From CAZQLW01 sp964639875 (GTDB lineage: Archaea; Nanobdellota; Nanobdellia; Woesearchaeales; GW2011-AR9), in NCBI GenBank assembly GCA_964639875.1, contig CAZXEM010000038.1, positions 1 through 10,538 on the forward strand: a DNA stretch of 10,538 nt, read 5' to 3'. The notes under the pieces were generated by a model. It was not told where the DNA came from and did no database searches. It saw only the letters and a program-made list of their open reading frames with translations. A program made the translations under genes and the position numbers. Below, piece by piece: positions 1 to 6,583 of this stretch (positions are counted from its first letter, which is position 1; every line of letters starts with the position of its first letter).

Positions 1-1917
1 CCCCCAATTCCTGATAAGGAAGAAATATTTATTGACCTCTCACCAAAATTTAATAATATTAGGTGTCAAGATGGTTTAGGTGCGTGTACTGCTTTCGCAG
101 CAACTTCCATTTTTGAATACATTCTTCAAACTGGTTACAAATTTCCAAAAAAAGAATTATCTCCATTATTTTTGTGGTACAAAACTAGAGAAACGATTGG
201 TTCAACCAAATCTAATACCGGACCAAGAACTTGTGTTATCCCCATGAAAAATCTTGCCGATAGTGGTGTCTGTTTAGAAGAAGTTTGGCCTTTTGAAGAT
301 AGTTCCAGTAATAAATGGAAAACCGAACCTAGTAACCCCGCTAAAAATGATGCATTTAGTAAAAAGATAGGTAAATATTATTCATTAGATAAAAATGATC
401 CTGATCAATGGGTCTACGAACTAAGAGGAGGTAACCCGATTAACATTGGAGTACATTTTCCTTCAGACATGTCTTATCCGTATAAGAACAAATTTTACGA
501 CAATTTTAATCCCCCATCTGGTGGTGGACATGCAATGGTAATTGTCGGTTATCATTCACACTATCCGTATAAAGGTAAAGGTATAAAAGCGTTTAAAATC
601 AGGAACAGTCATGGAATTGATTGGGGAAATAATGGTTATACTTGGGTGCCAGCAGAAACTCTTAAAAAAATACTTGCTGAAGATCTGCTTGTAATCAAAG
701 GTTGGCAGAAAGATGAACCAAAAAAAGATTTACAGAAATTAAAAATTTCTGGCCGAGTTGTTTTTGACCCTGATGATAAATTAGATTTGAATAAAAGTAC
801 CGGTAAACAAATTTATGATGCAGAATTAGAAGGTTTTGAAACCGGACATAAATTCCATGTTGGTGTTATGGCCCAAATTAAAGGCAAATTAGTTCCTCCT
901 CTTAAAGAAATAGAAATTGATAATAAAAAAGATACTTCTGGCAGGTTCGAATTAGAATTTGAAGCTGACCCCAGCCAATTTGAACAAATTAAACATAAAA
1001 TTAACGGGATTAATTTAAAGAAACAACCTGCAGGTGTAATAGTTTACAAACGAACTGAAGGAAAAAAAGAAGTATATTTTCATATAGTCAGTTTTAAAAA
1101 ATCTTTTGCAGGTAGAGGTGGAGAAGGGACAACTTATTCAGATAATCCTCGTTCTAATTTAGTTAAAGGTAATGAAAAATTAAAGTTTTCCGGCAGACCG
1201 ATTACGTTTAATAAAGATCATACTCATGAAAAGAATGTAATTATTCCTATCTTCGGTCCGCATGAAAAAGAACCTGAAGAAATTATTGATGATGAAAATA
1301 AAAAGAAATTAACTAAGACTTTAAAGAAAGTTAAAAAATTAGCCGTAGATGAAAAAGGAGCAACTGCTGCTTTGTTTAAATATTCTCAAGAATTGAAAGA
1401 ATTAATTGAACAAATAAAGTTAGAAGAAGACGTAACTAAACGTGAATTAAAAAAAGCTGAAGATTTAGTAAGATATATTGGTCGTTCCGAAAGAACCGAA
1501 TATAAATTTGAAAAAAGATTAAAAACAGAACTGAAAAAGTTGATTGAAGAATTATTTTTAATCAAAGGAACAGAAATTTACGTGAAAACAGCTGAAAAAA
1601 TTTATGAAGATATTGAAAGATCTAACAAATATATACTCACTTTTGATTCTCGTTATACCGGACAAATAAAAAAAATTATAAATAAATTAAAACTAGAACA
1701 TATAAAATTAACAGACAACAAAAAGGAAAAAGGAAAAATTAAGAAAAATATTGACGATTTATGGAACGAATTATTAAATAGTATGAGTAAAATTATTCGT
1801 TGGAGTAACGGAATTCAAGTAAGGCTAAATGATCTAATAGAATTTGAAGAACATATTAAAAAAGTTGAAATATATAATAAACATATTAACGCAATCAAAA
1901 AAAATCCAATTATTTAA
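1..1917 (+). CDS. Papain-like (C1 family) cysteine protease, 5' end cut off by the window, with beta-rich and helical C-terminal regions
   Basis: The reading frame is open from base 1, so the true start lies outside the window; 638 codons are visible (residue 1 = codon at base 1). The catalytic set of papain-fold peptidases is complete: oxyanion Gln23 in RCQDG, nucleophile Cys29 in GACTAFA, His177 in GGHAMVIVGYH, and Asn202 in RNSHGIDWGNNGY. The usual NSWG is NSHG here. The peptidase domain covers about 10-235. Residues about 247-420 are predicted beta-rich, starting KISGRVVFD, perhaps a beta-sandwich accessory domain. Residues about 425-638 are Lys/Glu-rich helices, probably coiled coil. The enzyme should hydrolyse peptide bonds; whether it is exported cannot be judged because the N-terminus is missing. 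The next gene is 101 bases downstream with its own promoter. The peptidase call is secure; the two C-terminal regions are unassigned. Confidence 0.88.
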   Translation, partial: PPIPDKEEIFIDLSPKFNNIRCQDGLGACTAFAATSIFEYILQTGYKFPKKELSPLFLWYKTRETIGSTKSNTGPRTCVIPMKNLADSGVCLEEVWPFEDSSSNKWKTEPSNPAKNDAFSKKIGKYYSLDKNDPDQWVYELRGGNPINIGVHFPSDMSYPYKNKFYDNFNPPSGGGHAMVIVGYHSHYPYKGKGIKAFKIRNSHGIDWGNNGYTWVPAETLKKILAEDLLVIKGWQKDEPKKDLQKLKISGRVVFDPDDKLDLNKSTGKQIYDAELEGFETGHKFHVGVMAQIKGKLVPPLKEIEIDNKKDTSGRFELEFEADPSQFEQIKHKINGINLKKQPAGVIVYKRTEGKKEVYFHIVSFKKSFAGRGGEGTTYSDNPRSNLVKGNEKLKFSGRPITFNKDHTHEKNVIIPIFGPHEKEPEEIIDDENKKKLTKTLKKVKKLAVDEKGATAALFKYSQELKELIEQIKLEEDVTKRELKKAEDLVRYIGRSERTEYKFEKRLKTELKKLIEELFLIKGTEIYVKTAEKIYEDIERSNKYILTFDSRYTGQIKKIINKLKLEHIKLTDNKKEKGKIKKNIDDLWNELLNSMSKIIRWSNGIQVRLNDLIEFEEHIKKVEIYNKHINAIKKNPII

Positions 1918-1940
1918 CATCTAAAGAATAGAATTCTTAA

Positions 1941-1974
1941 AGAAATATTTATATAACTTAACTTTTTATATAAG
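1941..1974 (+). promoter_or_regulatory. Probable archaeal promoter (two overlapping TATA candidates) for the membrane-protein gene
   Basis: TTTATATA lies at 1948-1955, preceded by the purine-rich AAAGAAA typical of a TFB-recognition element. A second candidate, TTTTATATAAG, lies at 1964-1974. Transcription would begin about 25 bases downstream of whichever is used (about 1978 or 1995), giving a short leader that carries the Shine-Dalgarno site before the ATG at 2019. Which box is used cannot be told from sequence. Confidence 0.6.
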
Positions 1975-2008
1975 AGTATTAAGATTAATTTATTATTTAA
2001 AAAAAAAG

Positions 2009-2016
2009 GTGATCCT
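2009..2016 (+). promoter_or_regulatory. Shine-Dalgarno site GGTGATCC before the ATG at 2019
   Basis: GGTGATCC is complementary to the archaeal 16S rRNA 3' end in an extended register, without the usual GGAGG core. The first GG pair sits 8 bases before the ATG, a normal spacing. It supports the ATG at 2019 as the start and shows that this mRNA has a leader, unlike several neighbours. Confidence 0.65.
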
Positions 2017-2018
2017 CA

Positions 2019-3305
2019 ATGAAACTTAAATATATTATTTTACCAACATTAATTTTGATCAGTTTAATTTCTGTAGGTGTTCTTGCAGCAGTACCAACGC
2101 CAGGAGATTATGTTTCCAATACTGGTGCAGGAAGTATCTTTTCAGATGTCCTTTCATTCTTTAAAGGCTTATTCAGCGGTAATGCTAGTATAGAAGATGC
2201 TTACTTTATTTCGTTCATCCTTTACTTTGTAATTTTTGTAGCTATTTTCATGGAAGGGATCAGAAATGTAAAATTGTTTGGTGCTAAGGGCGAAGTTAAC
2301 AAACAAGGTAAAATTTTTGCAGTAGCAGCTTCAGCATTATCAACATTTGCTATTTTTATTGCAGAAACTAATACTGGAGTAAGCACTACAGAAAGACTTA
2401 ATTATCTTCTAGCTCCGTTCGGAGTTTGGGGTGGATTAGCAATAGCTGCTATTGTCGCTTATATAAGTTTCAAACTGGTCCATAATAGTGATGCTCTTAA
2501 AGAAGAAATTATGTTAGCAATCGCTGTTGCTATTTCTGTGGGAGCAACGTTCGCAGGGTTTCTGTTAAGTTTAGACAACCTTATTGGTTGGGGATTTTTA
2601 ATCATGCTTCTAGCAATGATTATTGCCGCTATTAGAGCTTTTACTTTAAATCGTGCTGAAGGTGCCGGTGATAGAAAAGCAGAACGAGAACATAAAAGAC
2701 AGAGTGAAATTAATCGTTACAAAGTTGCAGACGATGCAAGAAAGAAACGAAGGGAAAGAGAAAGAAGGGAAACCCATATCCGACATCCTAAAGGTTATAT
2801 GGTTAAAGCAATTAATGATTGTGATGACGTAGTCAATTCGTTAAAAAAGAATGATAAAGAGAAAGCTGCGAAAAAAGCTAAAGAACATTTACATGATTTG
2901 AAAAATCACCTTGAACATGCAACCCATCATCTTAAAAGGATTAGAGGAAAAGAACATGGTGCAGCGTACAATCACTTTGACCAGCTTTATGCTCATTCAG
3001 GAACAGCTTTAACACTTGCCGAAAATATTAAAATCCCTAAACCTACAGATTCTGATTGGGATAATAAGATTCAAGAAATTGAGAATGAAATTAATCAGAT
3101 TAAACCAATCTGTGGGTCCATAATTCAAGCTTTAGACGAATTTGTTGATATTGCTCGTGCTCAAGAAGATAAAGATAATGCTGCTGCAAAAGCAGCAAGT
3201 AAAGCTTCTGAAGAGACTACAAAAAGAGAAGATGCTGAAGATGAAGCTACTAAGAAAAAAAGAAGAAAGAAAAAACTTAAACCAAGAGCGGTAGTAGAAA
3301 AATAA
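2019..3305 (+). CDS. Polytopic membrane protein with a long charged helical cytoplasmic tail, unknown function
   Basis: I do not recognise a family. The 428-residue protein begins with a hydrophobic segment (about 5-24) ending in VLAAVPTP, which could be a cleaved signal peptide or a first membrane helix. Further hydrophobic helices are at about 61-81, 98-115, 130-153, 164-185 and 187-205. Residues 206-428 are hydrophilic: a strongly basic stretch (about 218-256), a helical region rich in His, Lys and Glu (about 262-385), and an Ala/Lys/Glu tail ending in a run of basic residues. By the positive-inside rule this tail should be cytoplasmic. The ATG at 2019 is supported by a Shine-Dalgarno site and an upstream TATA box. 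It follows the papain-like protease on the same strand, and both proteins have long charged helical C-termini; a joint role is speculation. It ends 6 bases from the convergent phosphoesterase gene. Confidence 0.8.
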   Translation: MKLKYIILPTLILISLISVGVLAAVPTPGDYVSNTGAGSIFSDVLSFFKGLFSGNASIEDAYFISFILYFVIFVAIFMEGIRNVKLFGAKGEVNKQGKIFAVAASALSTFAIFIAETNTGVSTTERLNYLLAPFGVWGGLAIAAIVAYISFKLVHNSDALKEEIMLAIAVAISVGATFAGFLLSLDNLIGWGFLIMLLAMIIAAIRAFTLNRAEGAGDRKAEREHKRQSEINRYKVADDARKKRRERERRETHIRHPKGYMVKAINDCDDVVNSLKKNDKEKAAKKAKEHLHDLKNHLEHATHHLKRIRGKEHGAAYNHFDQLYAHSGTALTLAENIKIPKPTDSDWDNKIQEIENEINQIKPICGSIIQALDEFVDIARAQEDKDNAAAKAASKASEETTKREDAEDEATKKKRRKKKLKPRAVVEK

Positions 3306-3311
3306 AAAAAA
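3298..3311 (-). terminator. Oligo-T terminator of the metallophosphoesterase gene
   Basis: Read on the minus strand, eight T, one A and five T follow directly after the TAA stop codon. This is the T-tract type of archaeal intrinsic terminator, without a hairpin. It overlaps the last codons of the convergent membrane-protein gene. Confidence 0.6.
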
Positions 3312-4505
3312 TTATTCATCAATATATTCATAAATAATTACTCTTTCTATTTCTTTTTCTTTATTATACTCAGAAACAGTAACATAATCAACTCCAGGGT
3401 TAATAGTCCATGGTTCGTCTTCATCCAAATGATACACCGGAACGTCTACACCATCAACTTTTGTAATTTCAATACCTTTCTGTTTCATTAAATCATTAAA
3501 AAAGTTTTTAGGAGGATTTAAACGATCACCAATATGTTTGTTACCAACTTGCATACCGTGAAAATGTCCACCGTAAGTACAACTTGCATTTGCAGAATAT
3601 TCTACAGTGATTTCACTAGTATCTGGTTCCCAACCATTAGGATTTCCAGTACGATTGTTAGGTAATTTATGAGCCAAATATATGTCAATCTCATCTATTA
3701 CACCTAACCTTTCTCGTTCTTTCTCTTGATATTCAACAACCTGTGGAAGTATACTTTTATTATGAGTTAATCTGTCAACATCATTTTTTCGATTCTCACT
3801 TCTAGCTTTTTCTATTTTTTCATCAAGATTAGTAGCTAAATTTCCTGAATTATAATCAACCATATGTTCTTTTAATACAGGGTGTAAAAATTGATTTTGA
3901 AATAATTGAGGAACTTCCCAAGAGTTAATATTACCCTTTAATATAAATTCAATTCCTGATTTTCCTTTTACAACTTCTTTTTCAGTCGTTTCTAAAAAAG
4001 TAACGCCTTTACCTAAATGTTCATAACCAATAGTTAAATCATGGTTTCCTAAAACACCGTAAACTGGAGCTAAATCACTAATTTTCTTAAATTCATCAGC
4101 TAATTTCTGATAAGATTCATTAAATACATCTAAAGCAGACTCAGCAGCCCCTTCCATAACTAATGCATTTTTTTTATCAATAATTGCATGCACTCCTTTT
4201 TTTTGTTCATCAGTAAATTGATCAGGATTTACATTACCTTCTTCATCAGCAAGTTCCGCAATCATTTCTTGTAAATCAGTATCAATTGTTTGAAAATCTT
4301 CTGTTTCAGCTACTGCTTGAAACCCTTGTTTAATAACTCGATCAATAGTTCCTAATCCAGATTCAGTTTGTTGACATTGAATAAAATCCCCGGAATATAA
4401 AGTAACATCAATATTTTGATGGCCAGCTAAGAATTCTTGAATGGCTTCCAATTTAGCATAATCTTCGTGAACATCCGAGAAATGTAAAGCGCGTAATTCC
4501 ACCAT
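3312..4505 (-). CDS. Calcineurin-like metallophosphoesterase with a large internal insertion
   Basis: All the core motifs of the metallophosphoesterase superfamily are present in order in this 397-residue protein: Asp11-x-His13 (FSDVH), Asp40 (SGDF), Asn154-His155-Asp156 (GNHD), His279 (AHK) and Gly313-His314-Phe315-His316 (GHFH). These bind a two-metal centre that hydrolyses phosphomono- or diesters; the substrate cannot be named. The spacing from Asp40 to Asn154 is far larger than usual because residues about 44-145 form an acidic, probably helical insertion. A second helical, charged stretch lies at about 220-268. There is no signal peptide, so it should be cytoplasmic. The ATG is preceded by a TATA box at the leaderless distance and by no Shine-Dalgarno site. 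The upstream neighbour on the same strand is L35Ae, 144 bases away, with separate promoter and terminator signals. Confidence 0.9.
   Translation of the reverse strand: MVELRALHFSDVHEDYAKLEAIQEFLAGHQNIDVTLYSGDFIQCQQTESGLGTIDRVIKQGFQAVAETEDFQTIDTDLQEMIAELADEEGNVNPDQFTDEQKKGVHAIIDKKNALVMEGAAESALDVFNESYQKLADEFKKISDLAPVYGVLGNHDLTIGYEHLGKGVTFLETTEKEVVKGKSGIEFILKGNINSWEVPQLFQNQFLHPVLKEHMVDYNSGNLATNLDEKIEKARSENRKNDVDRLTHNKSILPQVVEYQEKERERLGVIDEIDIYLAHKLPNNRTGNPNGWEPDTSEITVEYSANASCTYGGHFHGMQVGNKHIGDRLNPPKNFFNDLMKQKGIEITKVDGVDVPVYHLDEDEPWTINPGVDYVTVSEYNKEKEIERVIIYEYIDE
3341..3362 (+). terminator. Possible T/C-rich terminator of the membrane-protein gene
   Basis: The first pyrimidine-rich tract downstream of the plus-strand stop at 3303-3305 is here, with short T runs broken by C. 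It lies inside the 3' end of the convergent phosphoesterase gene, so transcripts of the two genes probably overlap at their ends. The tract could equally reflect Lys/Glu codons of that gene. Confidence 0.3.
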
Positions 4506-4531
4506 TTTATAAGCTTAAAAAGGGGCTTTAG

Positions 4532-4539
4532 TATATAAA
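4532..4539 (-). promoter_or_regulatory. TATA box of the metallophosphoesterase gene (leaderless arrangement)
   Basis: Minus-strand TTTATATA is preceded by CCAAAACA, a plausible TFB-recognition element. Its centre is about 30 bases from the A of the start codon at 4505, so transcription should begin at or a few bases before the ATG. Confidence 0.65.
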
Positions 4540-4579
4540 TGTTTTGGTATTTTTGTTACTATTTAGTGGCAACTTGGTG

Positions 4580-4592
4580 ATTTTAACGAAAA
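4580..4592 (+). repeat. Left arm of a 13-bp inverted repeat flanking the L35Ae gene; possible plus-strand promoter element
   Basis: ATTTTAACGAAAA here is the exact reverse complement of 4938-4950. On the plus strand it is followed 5 bases later by TTTAAACA (4598-4605), which mirrors the arrangement at the L35Ae promoter. It could be a promoter firing antisense into the L35Ae gene, or a chance copy of an AT-rich motif. Confidence 0.4.
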
Positions 4593-4627
4593 TAAGATTT
4601 AAACACTAAAAATATCACAAATCATCT

Positions 4628-4635
4628 AAAAAAGA
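4628..4635 (-). terminator. Possible T-tract terminator after the L35Ae gene
   Basis: On the minus strand TTCTTTTTT lies about 15 to 25 bases after the TAA stop. It would separate L35Ae transcription from the phosphoesterase gene downstream, which has its own TATA box. Confidence 0.4.
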
Positions 4636-4649
4636 ACTTAACTAAGAAA

Positions 4650-4904
4650 TTATTCAACTGTAACTTTCTGGCCTAAAGCTTGGCCAGGTAAACCTTTATC
4701 TGCAAAAATAGCTCTAACATTACCATTTCTACCATGTAAAGCTGAGATTTTACCTTTAATATCATTACCAGTAGGTGTTTTCCAAGTAACTGTTTTACCA
4801 ATAGATTTTTCAGCTTCTTCAGCATTATCAGCTACTTTAAGAATCATCTGTTTAGGGTTAATATGATGTCGTCCTTGTCTAAAATGCATTACTATTGCTT
4901 CCAT
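4650..4904 (-). CDS. rpl35ae: Ribosomal protein L35Ae (eL33), large subunit
   Basis: This 84-residue protein matches the archaeal/eukaryotic L35Ae family in length and pattern. Near the N-terminus is FRQGRHHINPKQMILKV. In the middle, KTVTWKTPTGNDIKGKI corresponds to the conserved GxxVxWxxPxGxxxxGKI. The signature end ALHGRNGNVRAIFADKGLPG, followed by QALGQKV, is nearly family consensus. The protein binds rRNA in the 50S subunit; it is present in only some archaeal lineages. The first Met is the natural start: the family begins a few residues before this RxGR segment, and a TATA box lies at the leaderless distance with no Shine-Dalgarno site. No other ribosomal protein gene is visible in the window. 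It is head to head with the HerA-like ATPase gene, with 120 bases between. Confidence 0.93.
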   Translation of the reverse strand: MEAIVMHFRQGRHHINPKQMILKVADNAEEAEKSIGKTVTWKTPTGNDIKGKISALHGRNGNVRAIFADKGLPGQALGQKVTVE

Positions 4905-4925
4905 GTTTAATCTAGAAACGAGGGT

Positions 4926-4937
4926 TATTTAAAAAGC
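4926..4937 (-). promoter_or_regulatory. TATA box of the L35Ae gene (leaderless arrangement)
   Basis: Minus-strand GCTTTTTAAATA contains TTTAAATA (4926-4933) and is preceded by ACGAAAA, a good match to an archaeal TFB-recognition element. Its centre lies about 26 bases before the A of the ATG at 4904, so the transcript should start at the start codon. A 10-bp palindrome AAAAGCTTTT (4932-4941) overlaps the element. Confidence 0.7.
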
Positions 4938-4950
4938 TTTTCGTTAAAAT
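4938..4950 (-). repeat. Right arm of the 13-bp inverted repeat; TFB-recognition region of the L35Ae promoter
   Basis: On the minus strand it reads ATTTTAACGAAAA and sits directly upstream of the L35Ae TATA box, 4 bases from TTTAAATA. It matches 4580-4592 in the opposite orientation with no mismatch; the match stops at both ends. Confidence 0.45.
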
Positions 4951-4995
4951 GATTTTTCCTTACAATTTATCCTATCTTATCAAAAACATAAATCC

Positions 4996-5003
4996 TTAAA
5001 AAT
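4996..5003 (+). promoter_or_regulatory. Probable TATA box of the HerA-like ATPase gene (leaderless arrangement)
   Basis: TTAAAAAT is centred about 25 bases before the A of the ATG at 5025, the distance expected when transcription starts at the start codon. No Shine-Dalgarno site lies before the ATG. The box is weaker than those of neighbouring genes. Confidence 0.5.
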
Positions 5004-5024
5004 GGAAAGATTAACATCTAAACT

Positions 5025-6548
5025 ATGACTAAAGGCCAAGTTGTTTCAGGAGATTTCGGTAAAATAGTAATGCGAATCAAAACAGATCAAGAAGTAGAAT
5101 TGGGAGAATTAGTAGTTATTGAAAATAATGGTGAAAAATTTATTCTTCAAGTTTACGATTTAGTTTATGGTAGCCAGATATCGCAACAAAATCTGGAGAT
5201 GGTTGCTGGGATGAGTTTAGAAGAAGAAAGTTCATTTTCAATCATGGACCAAAATCTTAGAAATTATCAACTAGCTTTCTTGAAACCAATTCTTAACATT
5301 GGTCAAAAAAGTAAAACCTGTAAAAAATTGCCCGCTTTTTTTACTAAAGTAAGAGAGATTACTAAAGAAGATTTATCGTTTATTACTACTCCAGCAAACC
5401 CTTTATTTCTAGGCAAACTAAGATCAGGAAGTAAAGAGATGGACTTTAACGTTTTTCTTGCTGGTAAAGATGTTTTAAGTCATCATGTTTTAATTCCCGC
5501 ATCAACAGGGAAAGGAAAATCTAATTTAATGTCTTGTATCCTTTGGGACATTTTAAAAAATAATTATGCAGGGATGTTAGTTCTTGATCCGCACGATGAA
5601 TATTATGGTCGAACGGGATTAGGATTAAAAGATCATCCACAAAAAGATAAAGTGAGTTACTATACTCCCAGTACTCCGCCACCAGGCGCAAGAAGCTTAA
5701 AAATTAATTTGAAAAAATTAAAACCTGAACATTTCCAGGGTGCTATCTCCTTATCTGATCCACAAAAACAATGCCTCTATGCTTATTACCGAAAATTCAA
5801 AGAAGAATGGATAGCATCCATGTTAGGAGAGAAAAGAATTGAAGGCATCCATTTCCACGAAGATACAATTTCAGTAGTTAAAAGGAAATTAATCTCATTA
5901 TTAGGATTAGAATTAGTAGATGAACAATTGTATTGTCAAGGAATTTTTGATTTTGTTGCTGGAGAAAATACTATCAGCGAGGTTTGTCAAGATTTAGAAC
6001 AAGGAAAAATTGTTATCATTGATACTAGTTATTTCTCTGGAGCAATTGAAATCATGATTGGCAGTTTGATTACTACAGAAATATTTGAAAAGTATAAGTA
6101 TTATAAAAAGAATGGCCAATTAGATGAGAAACCAGTGATTTCTATAGTCTTAGAGGAAGCGCCAAGAGTTCTGGGTAAGAAAGTTCTTGAACAAGGCAGT
6201 AACATTTTTGAAACTCTTGCTAGAGAAGGTAGAAAATTTAAAGTTGGTTTAATTGCAATTACTCAACTTCCAAGTGAGATCCCAAAAAATATCCTTGCTA
6301 ATATGAACACGAAAATAATTTTAGGAATAGAAATGAATTCTGAACGACAAGCAATAATTGAATCATCTCCACAAGATTTATCTCAAGATAACCGTAACAT
6401 TGCTGCTTTAGATAAAGGCGAAGCTTTGGTAACAAGTACGTTCACTCGGTTTGCAGTTCCGGTAAAAGTTCCTTTATTCAAAAAATTTACTGAAGAAGGA
6501 AAAGAAGAAACTCAATTTGAACAGAGTTATTCAGGAATTGGGTTTTAG
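5025..6548 (+). CDS. HerA-type (HAS-barrel plus FtsK/HerA) ATPase
   Basis: The 507-residue protein starts with a small beta-rich region (about 4-50, GQVVSGDFGKIVMRI then GELVVIENNGEKFIL) that fits the HAS-barrel of HerA-like ATPases. The ATPase core follows: Walker A at 159-166 (ASTGKGKS, followed by N), LDPHDEY shortly after, and a Walker B strand SIVLEEAPR at 373-381 with Glu377/Glu378. Next is the HerA-like segment AITQLPSEIPKNILANMNTK. A helical insertion (about 235-300) lies between Walker A and B. Proteins of this kind form hexameric motors that move DNA; HerA proper works with the nuclease NurA in end resection, but no nurA is next to this gene, so I give no symbol. A role in DNA repair, plasmid or membrane-associated translocation is possible. 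It is followed 35 bases later by the presenilin-like gene, which has its own TATA box. Confidence 0.88.
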   Translation: MTKGQVVSGDFGKIVMRIKTDQEVELGELVVIENNGEKFILQVYDLVYGSQISQQNLEMVAGMSLEEESSFSIMDQNLRNYQLAFLKPILNIGQKSKTCKKLPAFFTKVREITKEDLSFITTPANPLFLGKLRSGSKEMDFNVFLAGKDVLSHHVLIPASTGKGKSNLMSCILWDILKNNYAGMLVLDPHDEYYGRTGLGLKDHPQKDKVSYYTPSTPPPGARSLKINLKKLKPEHFQGAISLSDPQKQCLYAYYRKFKEEWIASMLGEKRIEGIHFHEDTISVVKRKLISLLGLELVDEQLYCQGIFDFVAGENTISEVCQDLEQGKIVIIDTSYFSGAIEIMIGSLITTEIFEKYKYYKKNGQLDEKPVISIVLEEAPRVLGKKVLEQGSNIFETLAREGRKFKVGLIAITQLPSEIPKNILANMNTKIILGIEMNSERQAIIESSPQDLSQDNRNIAALDKGEALVTSTFTRFAVPVKVPLFKKFTEEGKEETQFEQSYSGIGF

Positions 6549-6552
6549 TTAA

Positions 6553-6560
6553 TTATATAA
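6553..6560 (+). promoter_or_regulatory. TATA box of the presenilin-like protease gene (leaderless arrangement)
   Basis: TTATATAA lies in the 35-base gap after the ATPase gene. Its centre is about 27 bases before the A of the ATG at 6584, so this gene can be transcribed without a leader. There is no Shine-Dalgarno site. Read-through from the ATPase gene is also possible. Confidence 0.55.
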
Positions 6561-6583
6561 ACTTCTAATATTTCATTTCAGTA

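Noticed and set aside
172..1917. A start of the papain-like protease at the TTG at 172
   Set aside because: The frame is open to base 1, and the essential Gln23 and catalytic Cys29 lie upstream of this TTG; there is no Shine-Dalgarno site. The gene is truncated by the window edge instead.
1924..1938. Short hairpin AAGAAT-AGA-ATTCTT after the papain-like protease gene
   Set aside because: A 6-bp AT-rich stem without a following T-run is too weak to call a terminator and is expected by chance in this DNA.
4506..4649. Search for an RNA gene or small ORF in the gap between L35Ae and the phosphoesterase
   Set aside because: Only promoter, terminator and the repeat arm are visible; there is no tRNA-like fold and no small ORF with a start signal.
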